Shown here piece after piece: positions 1-8,394 of a DNA stretch of 35,921 bases. The DNA comes from Clostridia bacterium (GTDB taxonomy: Bacteria; Bacillota; Clostridia; DUPQ01): positions 1 through 35,921 of the forward strand of contig JAUVJE010000001.1 of the NCBI GenBank assembly GCA_030592355.1, given 5' to 3'. Position 1 is the first letter of the stretch; the number at the start of each line of letters is the position of its first letter. The translations under genes and the position numbers were made by a program. Below the pieces are notes generated by a model. That model did not search any database and was not told the DNA's origin. It was given only the letters and a program-made list of their open reading frames with translations.

Positions 1-1
1 T

Positions 2-77
2 TGGTGGGCGCAATAGGGCTCGAACCTATGACCCCCTGCTTGTAAGGCAGGTGCTCTCCCAGCTGAGCTATGCGCCC
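2..77 (-). tRNA. tRNA-Val (anticodon UAC)
   Basis: A full cloverleaf can be read on the minus strand. The acceptor stem GGGCGCA pairs with TGCGCCC, followed by discriminator A and an encoded CCA. The D arm is GCTC/GAGC, the anticodon stem CCTGC/GCAGG holds loop CTTACAA, and the T arm contains GGTTCGAGCC. The anticodon TAC reads GUA and other valine codons. A consensus promoter lies just upstream, so it is transcribed on its own rather than only by read-through from hslO. Confidence 0.97.
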
Positions 78-101
78 CCAATGCCGAAAACGGCAAAAAA
101 A

Positions 102-130
102 AGTATATAAAAATTACATCTAAAAGTCAA
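102..130 (-). promoter_or_regulatory. Sigma-A type promoter of the tRNA-Val gene
   Basis: On the minus strand TTGACT (plus 125-130) is followed by a 17-nt spacer and TATACT (plus 102-107). Both hexamers are close to the vegetative consensus, and transcription would begin about 15-20 nt before the tRNA. A perfect 5-bp hairpin (TGCCG, AAAA loop, CGGCA; 82-95) falls in the short leader. Its T-run is on the wrong side for it to terminate transcription. Confidence 0.75.
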
Positions 131-214
131 TACAAAATTGACATTAACGGTAATATGGAGCGTTTTTCCCATATATAAACCGCGTTGCAAGGATATGGAA
201 TATACCTGATGGTA

Positions 215-1084
215 CTAATTTTTTAGGATACCCTTTATTTCACTGCTACTGAATTTATATTTTTTCATACAGAAGTGACATAAGGTTTCGACTTCTTCCT
301 GTTTATTAATAATCCTATTAATTTCCTCCCTGCCCAGACTAAGAACCCCTCTTAGCATTGCATCCCTTGAACAACCGCAGTTATATGATACCTCCTTTTT
401 CTCTGTAATCTTAATATTTTCATTACCAAGCATGAATTTTAGCATTTCCTCCGGCGACCCTGTTTGTTCAATTAATTTAGAAGCAGAGCCGGCTTTCCTC
501 AATTTGCTTTCAATAAAGACAACAGTTTCATCTTTAGCCCCCGGCATAAGCTGTATTATCATTCCTGCCGCGCTTTTTACAGCAACATCCGGCTTAAGCT
601 TAACTCCCAGTGCAACCAACGATGGAATTTGTTCGGAATATGTATAATAAAATGCCAGATCGTCTCCAATTTCCCCACTCTGCAATGGAACTGTTCCGGA
701 GTAAGGCTCTTTAAGCCCCATATCTTTTACAATAGTCATGAATCCCGGCATCAGACACGGACCTACGCCTAGCAATGCATCTTCTCCATATGTAGAATAA
801 TCATTGTTTGATATATATCCTTTAAGCATTCCTTTGCCTGAACTCACAGCGACCAATCCACCCATGGGACCTTCTCCCTTAATTTTTAAGGTTATGATTT
901 CGTCTTCTCCCTTGGTCATTTCCCTCATCATCGCAACAGCTGCAAGAGCGCGTCCCAAAGCCGTAGCAGCCAACGGATTCAAATTATGAAATCCCATGGC
1001 CGTTTGCAGGGTTTCTTTGATGTTTACCGCAAACGCCCTCACTGTATTATTGAATGCCAATGCCCTTACGATACTGTCCCCCAT
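215..1084 (-). CDS. hslO: Redox-regulated chaperone Hsp33
   Basis: Hsp33 is a cytoplasmic holdase that is switched on when oxidation releases zinc from four cysteines. The protein is about 289 aa, the usual family length. Its N-terminus (SIVRALAFNNTVRAFAVN) and the C-terminal zinc motif, CGC at about residues 236-238 and CHFC at 269-272, are intact, so redox switching should be retained. The frame can be extended to an ATG at 1102, but that codon has no Shine-Dalgarno. The ATG at 1084 forms a TGATG overlap with the stop of the upstream methyltransferase and matches the family N-terminus, so I chose it. The overlap implies translational coupling. Confidence 0.95.
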   Translation of the reverse strand: MGDSIVRALAFNNTVRAFAVNIKETLQTAMGFHNLNPLAATALGRALAAVAMMREMTKGEDEIITLKIKGEGPMGGLVAVSSGKGMLKGYISNNDYSTYGEDALLGVGPCLMPGFMTIVKDMGLKEPYSGTVPLQSGEIGDDLAFYYTYSEQIPSLVALGVKLKPDVAVKSAAGMIIQLMPGAKDETVVFIESKLRKAGSASKLIEQTGSPEEMLKFMLGNENIKITEKKEVSYNCGCSRDAMLRGVLSLGREEINRIINKQEEVETLCHFCMKKYKFSSSEIKGILKN

Positions 1085-1818
1085 CAGCTTTTCCGCCTGC
1101 ATACAAAGAAGATTCTTTCGGTTTTGCCAGATAGTTTTTCAAAAGATCCGTCATCATATATGGCTTCAATGATAAAACCTGATTTTTCCAACAAATCGGA
1201 TAAATATTCAACGCTATACACTTTTTCTCTGTTTACAGTGTCAAATCTCCTATACAATTCCCCTTCTTGCTTAAAGAAAGTCATATCCATCGTACAGATT
1301 CCCGTTGTTGTGTTAAAATCGTTCTGCCAAATATACGAGAAATCACCGTCCACTGAATAGAACACATTGTTCCCATAAATATATCTGAACTTATATTCGC
1401 TGTTTATATCAAAAACAAATAACCCGTCTGCTTCTGTGTAGTTGAATATAAGCCTGAAATACTTTTCGAGCAAAGTCTTGTCAAGAATATGATTTACGCA
1501 ATCAAGCAGGCTGACAGAGGCATCATATGTACCGAATAAATCAAGTTCCGTTACATTCTGGTTTATCCAAAGAATACCCGGTCCCCTTTTTCCAAATGCA
1601 ACAGAAAGCATTTGGGCAGATGCATCAATTCCTGTCATATCATAACCCTTTTCAGCCAGGGCTAATGTCAGTCCTCCGGTACCGCATCCCAGGTCCATCA
1701 CACTATGTGGTTTCTTTTTAGCATGCTTATCAAATATAGCGGTAAAATATTCCGCATACTTATTATAATCAATGTCCGTAGTAAGCCTGTCGTAAAAACC
1801 TGCCGTATTTTTATACAT
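1084..1818 (-). CDS. Class I SAM-dependent methyltransferase
   Basis: A 244-aa cytoplasmic protein with the class I Rossmann-fold SAM-binding motif I (MDLGCGTGG, about residues 41-49) and the following acidic end of strand 2 (GIDAS). The C-terminal half has the beta-rich insert seen in small-molecule methyltransferases. The substrate cannot be deduced. It starts at an ATG preceded by GGAGG with a short spacer, 12 nt after the S41 protease stop, and its stop overlaps the hslO start, so the three genes probably form one transcript. Nothing ties it to Hsp33 function beyond this position. Confidence 0.85.
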   Translation of the reverse strand: MYKNTAGFYDRLTTDIDYNKYAEYFTAIFDKHAKKKPHSVMDLGCGTGGLTLALAEKGYDMTGIDASAQMLSVAFGKRGPGILWINQNVTELDLFGTYDASVSLLDCVNHILDKTLLEKYFRLIFNYTEADGLFVFDINSEYKFRYIYGNNVFYSVDGDFSYIWQNDFNTTTGICTMDMTFFKQEGELYRRFDTVNREKVYSVEYLSDLLEKSGFIIEAIYDDGSFEKLSGKTERIFFVCRRKS

Positions 1819-1830
1819 GGAAACCTCCGC

Positions 1831-3054
1831 TTAGTCGTAAGCGCCTAATTCCTCCATGGCTCTTTGCAATTGAATATCCTCTTCAAACGGAATCGCAGAA
1901 ACAGGCATTCTTTTGAATTCGTCCGCCACTTCTATTTCAATGTCAGGAATAATTCCGATGTCTTGTATACACACATCTGAAGGCGTATAATATTTTGCAA
2001 TTGTAATTCGAAGCCCCGAACCATCTTCCAGTTCATATATGCCCTGCACAAGACCTTTTCCATATGTAACAGTACCAATTACCGTTGCAAGGCCATTGTC
2101 TCTGAGGGCCCCTGCAAGCATCTCGCTGGCACTGGCACTGTACTCGTTTACCAATATTGCGATCGGGAGATCGACTCCGCCCCTTGTCGCTTTGTAATTT
2201 TTTCTGTCTTCATTCCTATCTATGGTATATGTTATTATCCCTTTTTCCATAATCATATCCGCAATACTTAGAATTGCACCCAGGCTGCCCCCGGGATTAT
2301 CTCTTAGATCGATTATAACCGAATCCATTCCGGCTATCCCGATTTCATTAAATATCTCCGCAAATTCTGTAGGCGAATCCTGAGAAAATGATCTGATTTT
2401 TATATATCCCGTGTTGCCTTCCAGCATTTCTCCTACAACTTCAATACTATTTACCAATCTGCGGTTTATTCTAAATACCAGATTTTCCACTTCGCCTTCC
2501 CGCATAACCTCAATTTCAACATCAGTCCCCACATCGCCTCTGACAATGCTCGCTACAAAGTTTAGATCGTTGGAATATGAAACATCATATTCATTAACAC
2601 GCACTACCCTGTCTCCGGCAAGTATGCCGATTTCATGAGCAGGTCCAAGTTCATTTACGTCAAGAATTAAAATTCCCAATCCTTCGTTGGGCACGGTTAT
2701 GGTAACGCCGATTCCCGAATACTCGCCTTCTGAGTCAGCGGTCATCAATTTCCAATCCTCTTTATTTACATACCTTGTATACGGGTCGCCGAAGGATGAA
2801 GCCATTCCTGCGATTGCGCCTTCGAGCAATATGTTTTCATCCGTATACTCTAAAAATTTATTCGAGAGCAGATCCCTTACCTCGTTGAATTTATCTATGT
2901 TCTCCGGATTTACCTCAGATGCATCGAAATGTATATAGTATCTATCCTGTCTATTATCAAAAATTGTCACAGCGGCAAGGGTTCCCACTACTGACAGAGC
3001 AGCCGTCATAATGACGGCAACTACTAATATTAATATTACTGATTTGGTTCTCAA
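1831..3054 (-). CDS. S41 family C-terminal processing peptidase (CtpA/CtpB-like)
   Basis: A 407-aa membrane-anchored serine protease that cleaves the C-termini of exported proteins. Residues 7-31 form an uncleaved signal anchor. A PDZ domain spans roughly residues 105-185 (GIGVTI, GDRVVRVN). The peptidase domain contains DLRDNPGG (249-256) and the expected Ser/Lys dyad at Ser308 (YSASASEM) and Lys333 (TYGKGL), so it should be active. The start is TTG at 3054, with AGGAG seven nt upstream. A terminator sits between it and the M23 gene, so it may have its own promoter. In Bacillus the CtpB relative works in spore signalling; whether that holds here is unknown. Confidence 0.93.
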   Translation of the reverse strand: MRTKSVILILVVAVIMTAALSVVGTLAAVTIFDNRQDRYYIHFDASEVNPENIDKFNEVRDLLSNKFLEYTDENILLEGAIAGMASSFGDPYTRYVNKEDWKLMTADSEGEYSGIGVTITVPNEGLGILILDVNELGPAHEIGILAGDRVVRVNEYDVSYSNDLNFVASIVRGDVGTDVEIEVMREGEVENLVFRINRRLVNSIEVVGEMLEGNTGYIKIRSFSQDSPTEFAEIFNEIGIAGMDSVIIDLRDNPGGSLGAILSIADMIMEKGIITYTIDRNEDRKNYKATRGGVDLPIAILVNEYSASASEMLAGALRDNGLATVIGTVTYGKGLVQGIYELEDGSGLRITIAKYYTPSDVCIQDIGIIPDIEIEVADEFKRMPVSAIPFEEDIQLQRAMEELGAYD

Positions 3055-3112
3055 ATTAAATCTCCTATCTTTCTAATCCACATATACTGTATACCCATAG
3101 CCAAATTGTTGC

Positions 3113-3149
3113 AAAAAAACGACCGGGCAGATATTCACATATTACCCAG
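3113..3149 (-). terminator. Rho-independent terminator after the M23 peptidase gene
   Basis: On the minus strand a stem of five G/C-rich pairs (CTGGG with CCCGG, plus 3145-3149 and 3123-3127) is followed by a run of seven Ts (plus 3113-3119). It lies 19-55 nt after the M23 peptidase stop and would separate the ftsEX operon from the S41 protease gene. The stem is modest with a large loop, so leakage is possible. Confidence 0.55.
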
Positions 3150-3167
3150 CGGAATTTTTACCAAACA

Positions 3168-4307
3168 TCAGGTGCCGCTCTTTTGATTCACATATTCAAG
3201 CGGATCTATCTTCACGCCATCAACAACGACTTCAAAGTGAAGATGAGGACCCGTTGACCATCCTGTACTCCCTATAAGAGCAATAACTTCCCCTTTATCA
3301 ACATGCTGACCTTTTTTCACCAGTATTTTAGATGCATGGGCATAAAGCGTGGCAATGCCCCCTCCATGGTCTATTACAACTCTATTGCCATATCCTGTGG
3401 AATAACCTGTAATTATCACCGTGCCTGAATTGGCAGCGATAATATTTGCTCCTGTACGGGCGCCTATATCAATGCCATTGTGCATACGCCATTCATAGAA
3501 TATCGGATGGAACCTCATGCCGAAGAAATCCCCGGGATCCAAAGCCCCTCTGTTTGCAGGCACCGGCCATATCATATCTCCGCCCGAATATTCCATTTCC
3601 TGCTGCATTTGACGTATTGCATCAAGCATATCCTTTGACTCTCTCTCCAGGTCATCTTCTCTTTTTTGCAGGAATGCTATTTGTTCCGCACTCATTTTAG
3701 CGGTTTTATCTGCTTTATCCTGAATGATATTCAGGTTTCCGATTGCTATTTGTGTGAAATTCAACGCAACTTCATAATCAATCTTCAACGCTTCGGCCCT
3801 GGCTTTTTTTTCAGCCAGGTCTATCTGCAACATGCCTATTTCTTCAACCAGCTCTTCATCATGCCTGGCGATATATTTTCTTATTTCCAATTTTTCATAA
3901 AAATCCGCTATGCTTTTTGACTCAGAAAGTATTGTAAGGAGATTGACCTTAGAATCTATATATCCGTCCAGAATCCTTTTCTTAAGAAGATTAAGCTTTT
4001 CATAATACTGAAACTCAGTTTCTGAAATATCTTCTATAAAACCATTAATCTCTTCTTCAAGTGCTTTAATTACTCCTTCTTTTTCAAGAAGACCCTTGTT
4101 TTGTTCAATCAGACTTTCATCAATCTGACTCGAAATACCCTCATAATATGATTTACTGTCCTGATATTCTTCCTTTTGATTTATGGTTTCTTCCAATTCC
4201 CGGTCTACCCAGTCTTTGCTCTGCTGCATGTCATAAATATTGTTTGCAAAAACAGACGATGAAAAGATAAGCGACACAATCAATAAAATTAATAAAACTT
4301 TTTTCAT
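3168..4307 (-). CDS. Secreted murein hydrolase, coiled coil plus M23 (LytM) peptidase, EnvC-like
   Basis: A 379-aa exported protein: signal peptide at residues 1-21 (ends VFA-N), a long coiled coil at about 25-240 (many E/K/Q heptads) and a C-terminal M23 peptidase. The zinc ligands are complete, with HxxxD at His276/Asp280 and HLH at 355-357. Unlike E. coli EnvC, whose LytM domain is catalytically dead and only activates amidases, this one should cut peptidoglycan crosslinks directly. It begins 11 nt after the ftsX stop. The coiled coil is the part expected to dock on the extracellular loop of FtsX, so ATP hydrolysis by FtsE would gate the hydrolase. This arrangement parallels PcsB and CwlO systems. 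Confidence 0.92.
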   Translation of the reverse strand: MKKVLLILLIVSLIFSSSVFANNIYDMQQSKDWVDRELEETINQKEEYQDSKSYYEGISSQIDESLIEQNKGLLEKEGVIKALEEEINGFIEDISETEFQYYEKLNLLKKRILDGYIDSKVNLLTILSESKSIADFYEKLEIRKYIARHDEELVEEIGMLQIDLAEKKARAEALKIDYEVALNFTQIAIGNLNIIQDKADKTAKMSAEQIAFLQKREDDLERESKDMLDAIRQMQQEMEYSGGDMIWPVPANRGALDPGDFFGMRFHPIFYEWRMHNGIDIGARTGANIIAANSGTVIITGYSTGYGNRVVIDHGGGIATLYAHASKILVKKGQHVDKGEVIALIGSTGWSTGPHLHFEVVVDGVKIDPLEYVNQKSGT

Positions 4308-4318
4308 TTGTATTCCTC

Positions 4319-5197
4319 CTAAACCCTGAGATTTTTACGTATGGCTATGAAACTCCCAAAAGTCCCCAGCATTATTCCAAGTGTAAAAAATGAAAATAAC
4401 ACTACAAGAACGGTTTCTTTAACTCCAATAAGACGAAGTCCCGAGATGAAAACTTCTTCAGTTCCTTTTGTAATGAACCAATTAAAGATTTGATTGTATA
4501 TATAACTGACAAGCAACACTGCCAATATTGCTCCCGTAAAACCTATTGTAACGCCTTCAAGCATAAACGGCAGCCTTATCCTGCTTTCAGTGGCACCTAT
4601 ATATTTCATTATAATGACCTCGTCTACCCTGCTTGCCATTGCAAGGCGAACAGTATTGGATATTAAGAATAGAGACAATGTTCCCAGCAGAATCGCAAGT
4701 CCGCCTGAAACAATATTTACCCATCTTGAAAGCGATAACGCAAATTCAAACGATTCTGTGTGATAATCCACCGTGTAAACGTCCGGCAATCCTTCTGCGA
4801 ATAAAACAAAATCCTTAAGGACGGCATCATCTTTCAAACGCACGGTATATGACGCCGGCAGTATTTCAGGCCCCAGGGATGCAAGCATTTCTTCGTCATA
4901 AATTTCTTTCGCTTTTTCAAAAGCCTGCTCATTGGACTCGAATTCCAGATGTCTTATCCTATCGTCTTCCACAAGGGCTTCCCAGATTCTTTCTTCTCTG
5001 TATTCATCAGCGCCCGGCACAATAAAAATCTTGATTTCCAGCATATCATTCATATATTCGGAATTATATGATATGTTCATCAGGAATATCCCAAAAACAC
5101 CCACAAGAAGCAACATAAGAAATATTGTGAATATGCTTGTTATAGTAAGAACACGGTTTTTGTTAAGGTTTGTGATAACTTCTCCTAAAATATACAT
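4319..5197 (-). CDS. ftsX: Cell division ABC transporter-like permease FtsX
   Basis: The membrane partner of FtsE. It has one N-terminal transmembrane helix (TITSIFTIFLMLLLVGVF), an extracellular domain containing the family pattern on residues predicted to bind the hydrolase, and three C-terminal helices, for about 292 aa in all. The open frame runs back to 5284 inside ftsE. I prefer the ATG at 5197, one nt after the ftsE stop, with GGAAGG 13 nt upstream. The ATG at 5209 lies only one nt after that motif and is less likely. FtsX does not transport a substrate: it transmits FtsE ATPase cycles to a periplasmic or extracellular murein hydrolase, here most likely the M23 protein encoded next. 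Confidence 0.93.
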   Translation of the reverse strand: MYILGEVITNLNKNRVLTITSIFTIFLMLLLVGVFGIFLMNISYNSEYMNDMLEIKIFIVPGADEYREERIWEALVEDDRIRHLEFESNEQAFEKAKEIYDEEMLASLGPEILPASYTVRLKDDAVLKDFVLFAEGLPDVYTVDYHTESFEFALSLSRWVNIVSGGLAILLGTLSLFLISNTVRLAMASRVDEVIIMKYIGATESRIRLPFMLEGVTIGFTGAILAVLLVSYIYNQIFNWFITKGTEEVFISGLRLIGVKETVLVVLFSFFTLGIMLGTFGSFIAIRKNLRV

Positions 5198-5198
5198 C

Positions 5199-5879
5199 CT
5201 ATACCACATACCTTCCTTCGGGAATATCCCTTGTAACTCTACCTTCATCCAGTACGATGACCCTCTGCTTAAATGTGTCAACAATGCTCTTATCGTGGGT
5301 TGCGACCAATACTGTAGTGCCCATCTGGTTGATTTTATACATTAGATTCATGATTTCAAGACTGGTTCTGGGATCTAGGTTGCCTGTGGGTTCATCGGCT
5401 ATAAGCAAGTCCGGATTGTTGGCTATGGCCCTTGCGATTACTACCCTTTGCTGTTCTCCTCCGGACAATTCGCCGGGCCAGTCATTCGCCTTGTCCAGCA
5501 GACCGACCACAGCAAGCAGTTGTGGAACCATTTTTCTTATCTGACGTCCGTGGGTGTTGGTTACCCGAAGTGCGAAGGCTACATTTTGATATGCCGTTTT
5601 ATTCGGAAGCAGTTTGAAATCCTGAAACACCACTCCGATTTTTTTCCTGTAGGTTGGAATTTCATACCTGTCAACATCTCTCGTATCAAGTCCATTGACA
5701 TAAAGTTCTCCGCCGGTTGGTTCTTCTTCTTTCATGATAAGTTTTATCATGGTAGACTTGCCCGAACCACTCGGACCAATTACAAACGCAAATTCTCCTT
5801 TTTTTATGGCTAAATTGACATTCTTAAGAGCTTCAGTTCCACTTTTGTACACTTTTGTAACATTATTGAAATTTATCAT
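5199..5879 (-). CDS. ftsE: Cell division ATP-binding protein FtsE
   Basis: A 226-aa cytoplasmic ABC ATPase of standard FtsE length. The Walker A motif GPSGSGKST is at residues 35-43, followed by the Q-loop (VFQDFKLL), the signature LSGGEQQR, Walker B LLIADEPTGNLD and the switch His in ATHD. It starts at ATG with CGGAG five nt upstream, only 11 nt after the stop of the PucR/CdaR-like regulator, so that regulator, ftsE, ftsX and the M23 gene look like one operon. FtsE powers the FtsX-coupled activation of cell wall hydrolysis. Confidence 0.96.
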   Translation of the reverse strand: MINFNNVTKVYKSGTEALKNVNLAIKKGEFAFVIGPSGSGKSTMIKLIMKEEEPTGGELYVNGLDTRDVDRYEIPTYRKKIGVVFQDFKLLPNKTAYQNVAFALRVTNTHGRQIRKMVPQLLAVVGLLDKANDWPGELSGGEQQRVVIARAIANNPDLLIADEPTGNLDPRTSLEIMNLMYKINQMGTTVLVATHDKSIVDTFKQRVIVLDEGRVTRDIPEGRYVV

Positions 5880-5890
5880 TTGTTCTCCGG

Positions 5891-6961
5891 TTAATCATCT
5901 TGATTTAGTTTATCTATATAGCATTTTACCATATATGCTGCTTTAAAAGAAACAGCATCATCAAAATTCCTGAGATCGAGCCCTGTGAGTTTGAGCACTT
6001 TCTCAATCCTGTAAACCAAAGTATTCCTGTGCAGATACATTTGTCTGGCTGTCTCACTGATATTGAGATTATTAGTAAAGAAACACCGTACAGTCTTTAT
6101 CATTTCGTCATCGAGCAGCTCAAAAGTTTTTTTACTGACCGTCTCTCTTAAAAAATCCTCAAGTATCCTTTTCTCGGAATTATAAATCATTTTTCCTATT
6201 CCAAGGGTGTTGAAATCAAAATTCTTGTTTTCAAATTCAAATATTGATCCAACAGATACGGCAGTAGCCGCATTCTGATATGATAAAGCCATCTGTCCAA
6301 GGTTTGACGCTATGCTTCCTATCCCGGTTTTAACCGTCACCATAAGCTCTTCTTCTATAGTATCGGCTATCTGCTTTGAATACTCCATAAAAATCTGCGA
6401 ATTTTCATCCTCGTTTAATTCCACCAGATAAGCAACCGTGTTGTTATCCATCTCCACTATAATATTACGCTCCCGGTCTGGAAATATATTGGATATCATG
6501 TCTGATACAGGATAATCGGATTCTCCGTGCTTTACGATGATAACAGCCCTGTCCGCTTCATTACGGATTTTATAAGACGATGCGTTTTCATATATTTCAT
6601 TTTCGTTTAGTTCATCATTCAGGAGCTTTTTACAGAAGAAAAATTTATTGTGTTTTTCCATCTGCTGACGTATAAAATTCTCAGTATACATTACAAGAAG
6701 TCCGAGTATTTTTTTAGACTCATCAGACGATTTCTTAATAAACAAATAATACTTATTGTGAAAATTCGGATTTATAATTGTAAAAATAAGTTCTCCTAAG
6801 TCAATTGTAGTTTTTGTCTTAAAATTTAAGTTTCCAAAACCGGGAATAGTTTTCCCTTCCATTCCTGAATCCGAACAAATAATTACTTTACCTTTTCCAT
6901 CAACCAAACCGCAATAATCATCAACTGCAGCAAGCAACTTTTTCTTTAATGTGCCAAACAA
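5891..6961 (-). CDS. PucR/CdaR-type helix-turn-helix regulator
   Basis: A 356-aa cytoplasmic protein. The C-terminus, about residues 290-350 (NNLNISETARQMYLHRNTLVYRIEKV), is the PucR C-terminal helix-turn-helix typical of CdaR sugar-diacid regulators and PucR. The central portion resembles the GGDEF-like CdaR domain and the N-terminus a small ligand-binding region; neither fits a domain I can name with certainty. Translation starts at TTG, six nt after GGAGG. A promoter lies directly upstream. It is the first gene of the ftsEX operon, which is an unexpected place for a metabolite-type regulator, so the ligand and targets are open. DNA binding is well supported; the effector is not. Confidence 0.85.
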   Translation of the reverse strand: MFGTLKKKLLAAVDDYCGLVDGKGKVIICSDSGMEGKTIPGFGNLNFKTKTTIDLGELIFTIINPNFHNKYYLFIKKSSDESKKILGLLVMYTENFIRQQMEKHNKFFFCKKLLNDELNENEIYENASSYKIRNEADRAVIIVKHGESDYPVSDMISNIFPDRERNIIVEMDNNTVAYLVELNEDENSQIFMEYSKQIADTIEEELMVTVKTGIGSIASNLGQMALSYQNAATAVSVGSIFEFENKNFDFNTLGIGKMIYNSEKRILEDFLRETVSKKTFELLDDEMIKTVRCFFTNNLNISETARQMYLHRNTLVYRIEKVLKLTGLDLRNFDDAVSFKAAYMVKCYIDKLNQDD

Positions 6962-6989
6962 AGCACACCTCCATATAAATATCAGATAT

Positions 6990-7018
6990 ATGATACCATA
7001 AGCCCAATTTTTTCACAA
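6990..7018 (-). promoter_or_regulatory. Promoter of the regulator-ftsEX-M23 operon
   Basis: On the minus strand TTGTGA (plus 7013-7018) is followed by 17 nt and TATCAT (plus 6990-6995). A TG dinucleotide one base before the -10 box makes it an extended -10 promoter. It lies about 30 nt before the TTG start of the regulator, and no other strong promoter is visible in the operon. Confidence 0.65.
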
Positions 7019-7072
7019 AATCACCGGGATACCCGCAGAACCAAGTGACAGGCACTCTGAATGTTATAGCAA

Positions 7073-7101
7073 GAAAAAGGCGCCCGCTAAGCAGTACGCC
7101 T
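7073..7101 (-). terminator. Terminator after the prs-like gene
   Basis: On the minus strand AGGCG (plus 7097-7101) pairs with CGCCT (plus 7078-7082) around a 14-nt loop, followed directly by a T-run. It lies about 100 nt past the prs-like stop and would end the spoVG-region transcript before the ftsEX operon promoter. Confidence 0.55.
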
Positions 7102-7198
7102 GTTGCTTTAATTCCTGTAATTTTTGAATGTTGATGAACATCCTTCGGATAATTGTAAAAATCCCGAGTAGTCCGGAAAGCATCATCCTTAGGTCATG

Positions 7199-8326
7199 CT
7201 ATTCCTCATTGGTCATGCGGATGAAATTTTTCAACTCTTTTAACCTATTCTTTACATTAAACATTTCTGTCAGGGATATATCATAATTAAGGCGGTCAAT
7301 AACCTCGGAAATCATATCCGACATATCTACTTCGACAAACCATCGTTTTTTCCTTATTTCATCCGGTATATATGAAAGGTTTGATGAATATATCCTCCTG
7401 ATAAGCCCGTCTTCATATGCTTTGTCAAACTTTTCAACACCTTCTGTAAAGAAAGCAAAAGTGACCGCAACATAAACATCCCCGGCCTTTCTTTCTTTCG
7501 CCTGTTTTGCTATATCAAGGATGGAATCACCGGAAGACAGCATGTCGTCCACAATCAACAGGTTGCAGGCCTCGAGACTCCCCCCCATATATGAATGCTC
7601 CACAATAGGGTTTTTCCCATTGATAATTGTAGAATAATCACGCCTTTTATAAAAAATACCGACGTCAACACCAATTGCTTCTGCATAATACAGCGCTCTG
7701 CCCATTGCCCCGGCATCGGGACTGATTACCTTCAGATCCGTCGCATCGCCTTTGATTTTGGTTTTTTTGTTCATTATTATTGACGAAAGCATATCAAAGG
7801 TTGGATAGAGATTTTCAAATCCTATCAGGGGAATAGCGTTTTCGACCCTTGGTTCGTGGGCATCTACGGTGATTATATTATCTACGCCAAGAGCTCTTAG
7901 TTCCTGAAGCGCTACCGCACAGTCAAGGGACTCTCTTCCCTTTCTCTTATCCTGTCGGCCGGCATATAGCAAAGGCATGATTACATTAACCCTGCGGGCA
8001 TTTCCGCCTATGGCTGAAATTGTTCTCTTTATGCTCTGAAAATGTTCATCCGGACCCATGCGGTTTTCTGATCCGAACATATTATAGGTGCAACTGTAAT
8101 TACCGACATCGGCAAGAATAAAGATGTCCTTGCCTCTTACAGTTTCCTGCAGAACGACTTTACCTTCACCGTTTGAAAACCGGACATCATCAATTTTAAT
8201 TACAAATGTCTTTTTCTCTCCCCTGCGCTTAAAGACAAGGTCCTCGTCGACTAATTTTCCGAAGCCGTTGCTCCCTCGCAACAAAATAAGACCCAAATCG
8301 CCTTCACTTGAACTGTTCACTCTCAT
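7199..8326 (-). CDS. Divergent ribose-phosphate pyrophosphokinase homolog (Prs-like)
   Basis: A 375-aa protein, about 60 aa longer than ordinary Prs (about 315). Recognisable Prs elements are FSNGE (50-54), ETVRGKDIFI (61-70), RQDK (124-127), VDAHEP (154-159), and the PRPP-binding loop VDDMLSSGDS (259-268). Residues about 74-97 differ: the usual loop after the VRG segment is replaced by a longer stretch (about residues 75-98) carrying FGSENRMGPDEHFQ. The C-terminus also carries an extra tail of about 45 residues. The family makes PRPP from ribose 5-phosphate and ATP. The active-site loops are mostly kept, so a pyrophosphokinase is the best guess, but a related function cannot be excluded. It starts six nt after GGGGAG, 68 nt after the GlmU-like gene, the position prs has in Bacillus. 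Confidence 0.8.
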   Translation of the reverse strand: MRVNSSSEGDLGLILLRGSNGFGKLVDEDLVFKRRGEKKTFVIKIDDVRFSNGEGKVVLQETVRGKDIFILADVGNYSCTYNMFGSENRMGPDEHFQSIKRTISAIGGNARRVNVIMPLLYAGRQDKRKGRESLDCAVALQELRALGVDNIITVDAHEPRVENAIPLIGFENLYPTFDMLSSIIMNKKTKIKGDATDLKVISPDAGAMGRALYYAEAIGVDVGIFYKRRDYSTIINGKNPIVEHSYMGGSLEACNLLIVDDMLSSGDSILDIAKQAKERKAGDVYVAVTFAFFTEGVEKFDKAYEDGLIRRIYSSNLSYIPDEIRKKRWFVEVDMSDMISEVIDRLNYDISLTEMFNVKNRLKELKNFIRMTNEE

Positions 8327-8394
8327 TATGTGCTCCCCCTGTGAAACAATTATACCAAAGAATAGTTGGCCCGTGTATTAAATCAAACAATTTT

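Noticed and set aside
82..95. Perfect hairpin TGCCG-AAAA-CGGCA beside an A-run, as a terminator
   Set aside because: On the minus strand the T-run precedes the stem and on the plus strand it is an A-run, so it does not fit an intrinsic terminator. It lies in the tRNA leader.
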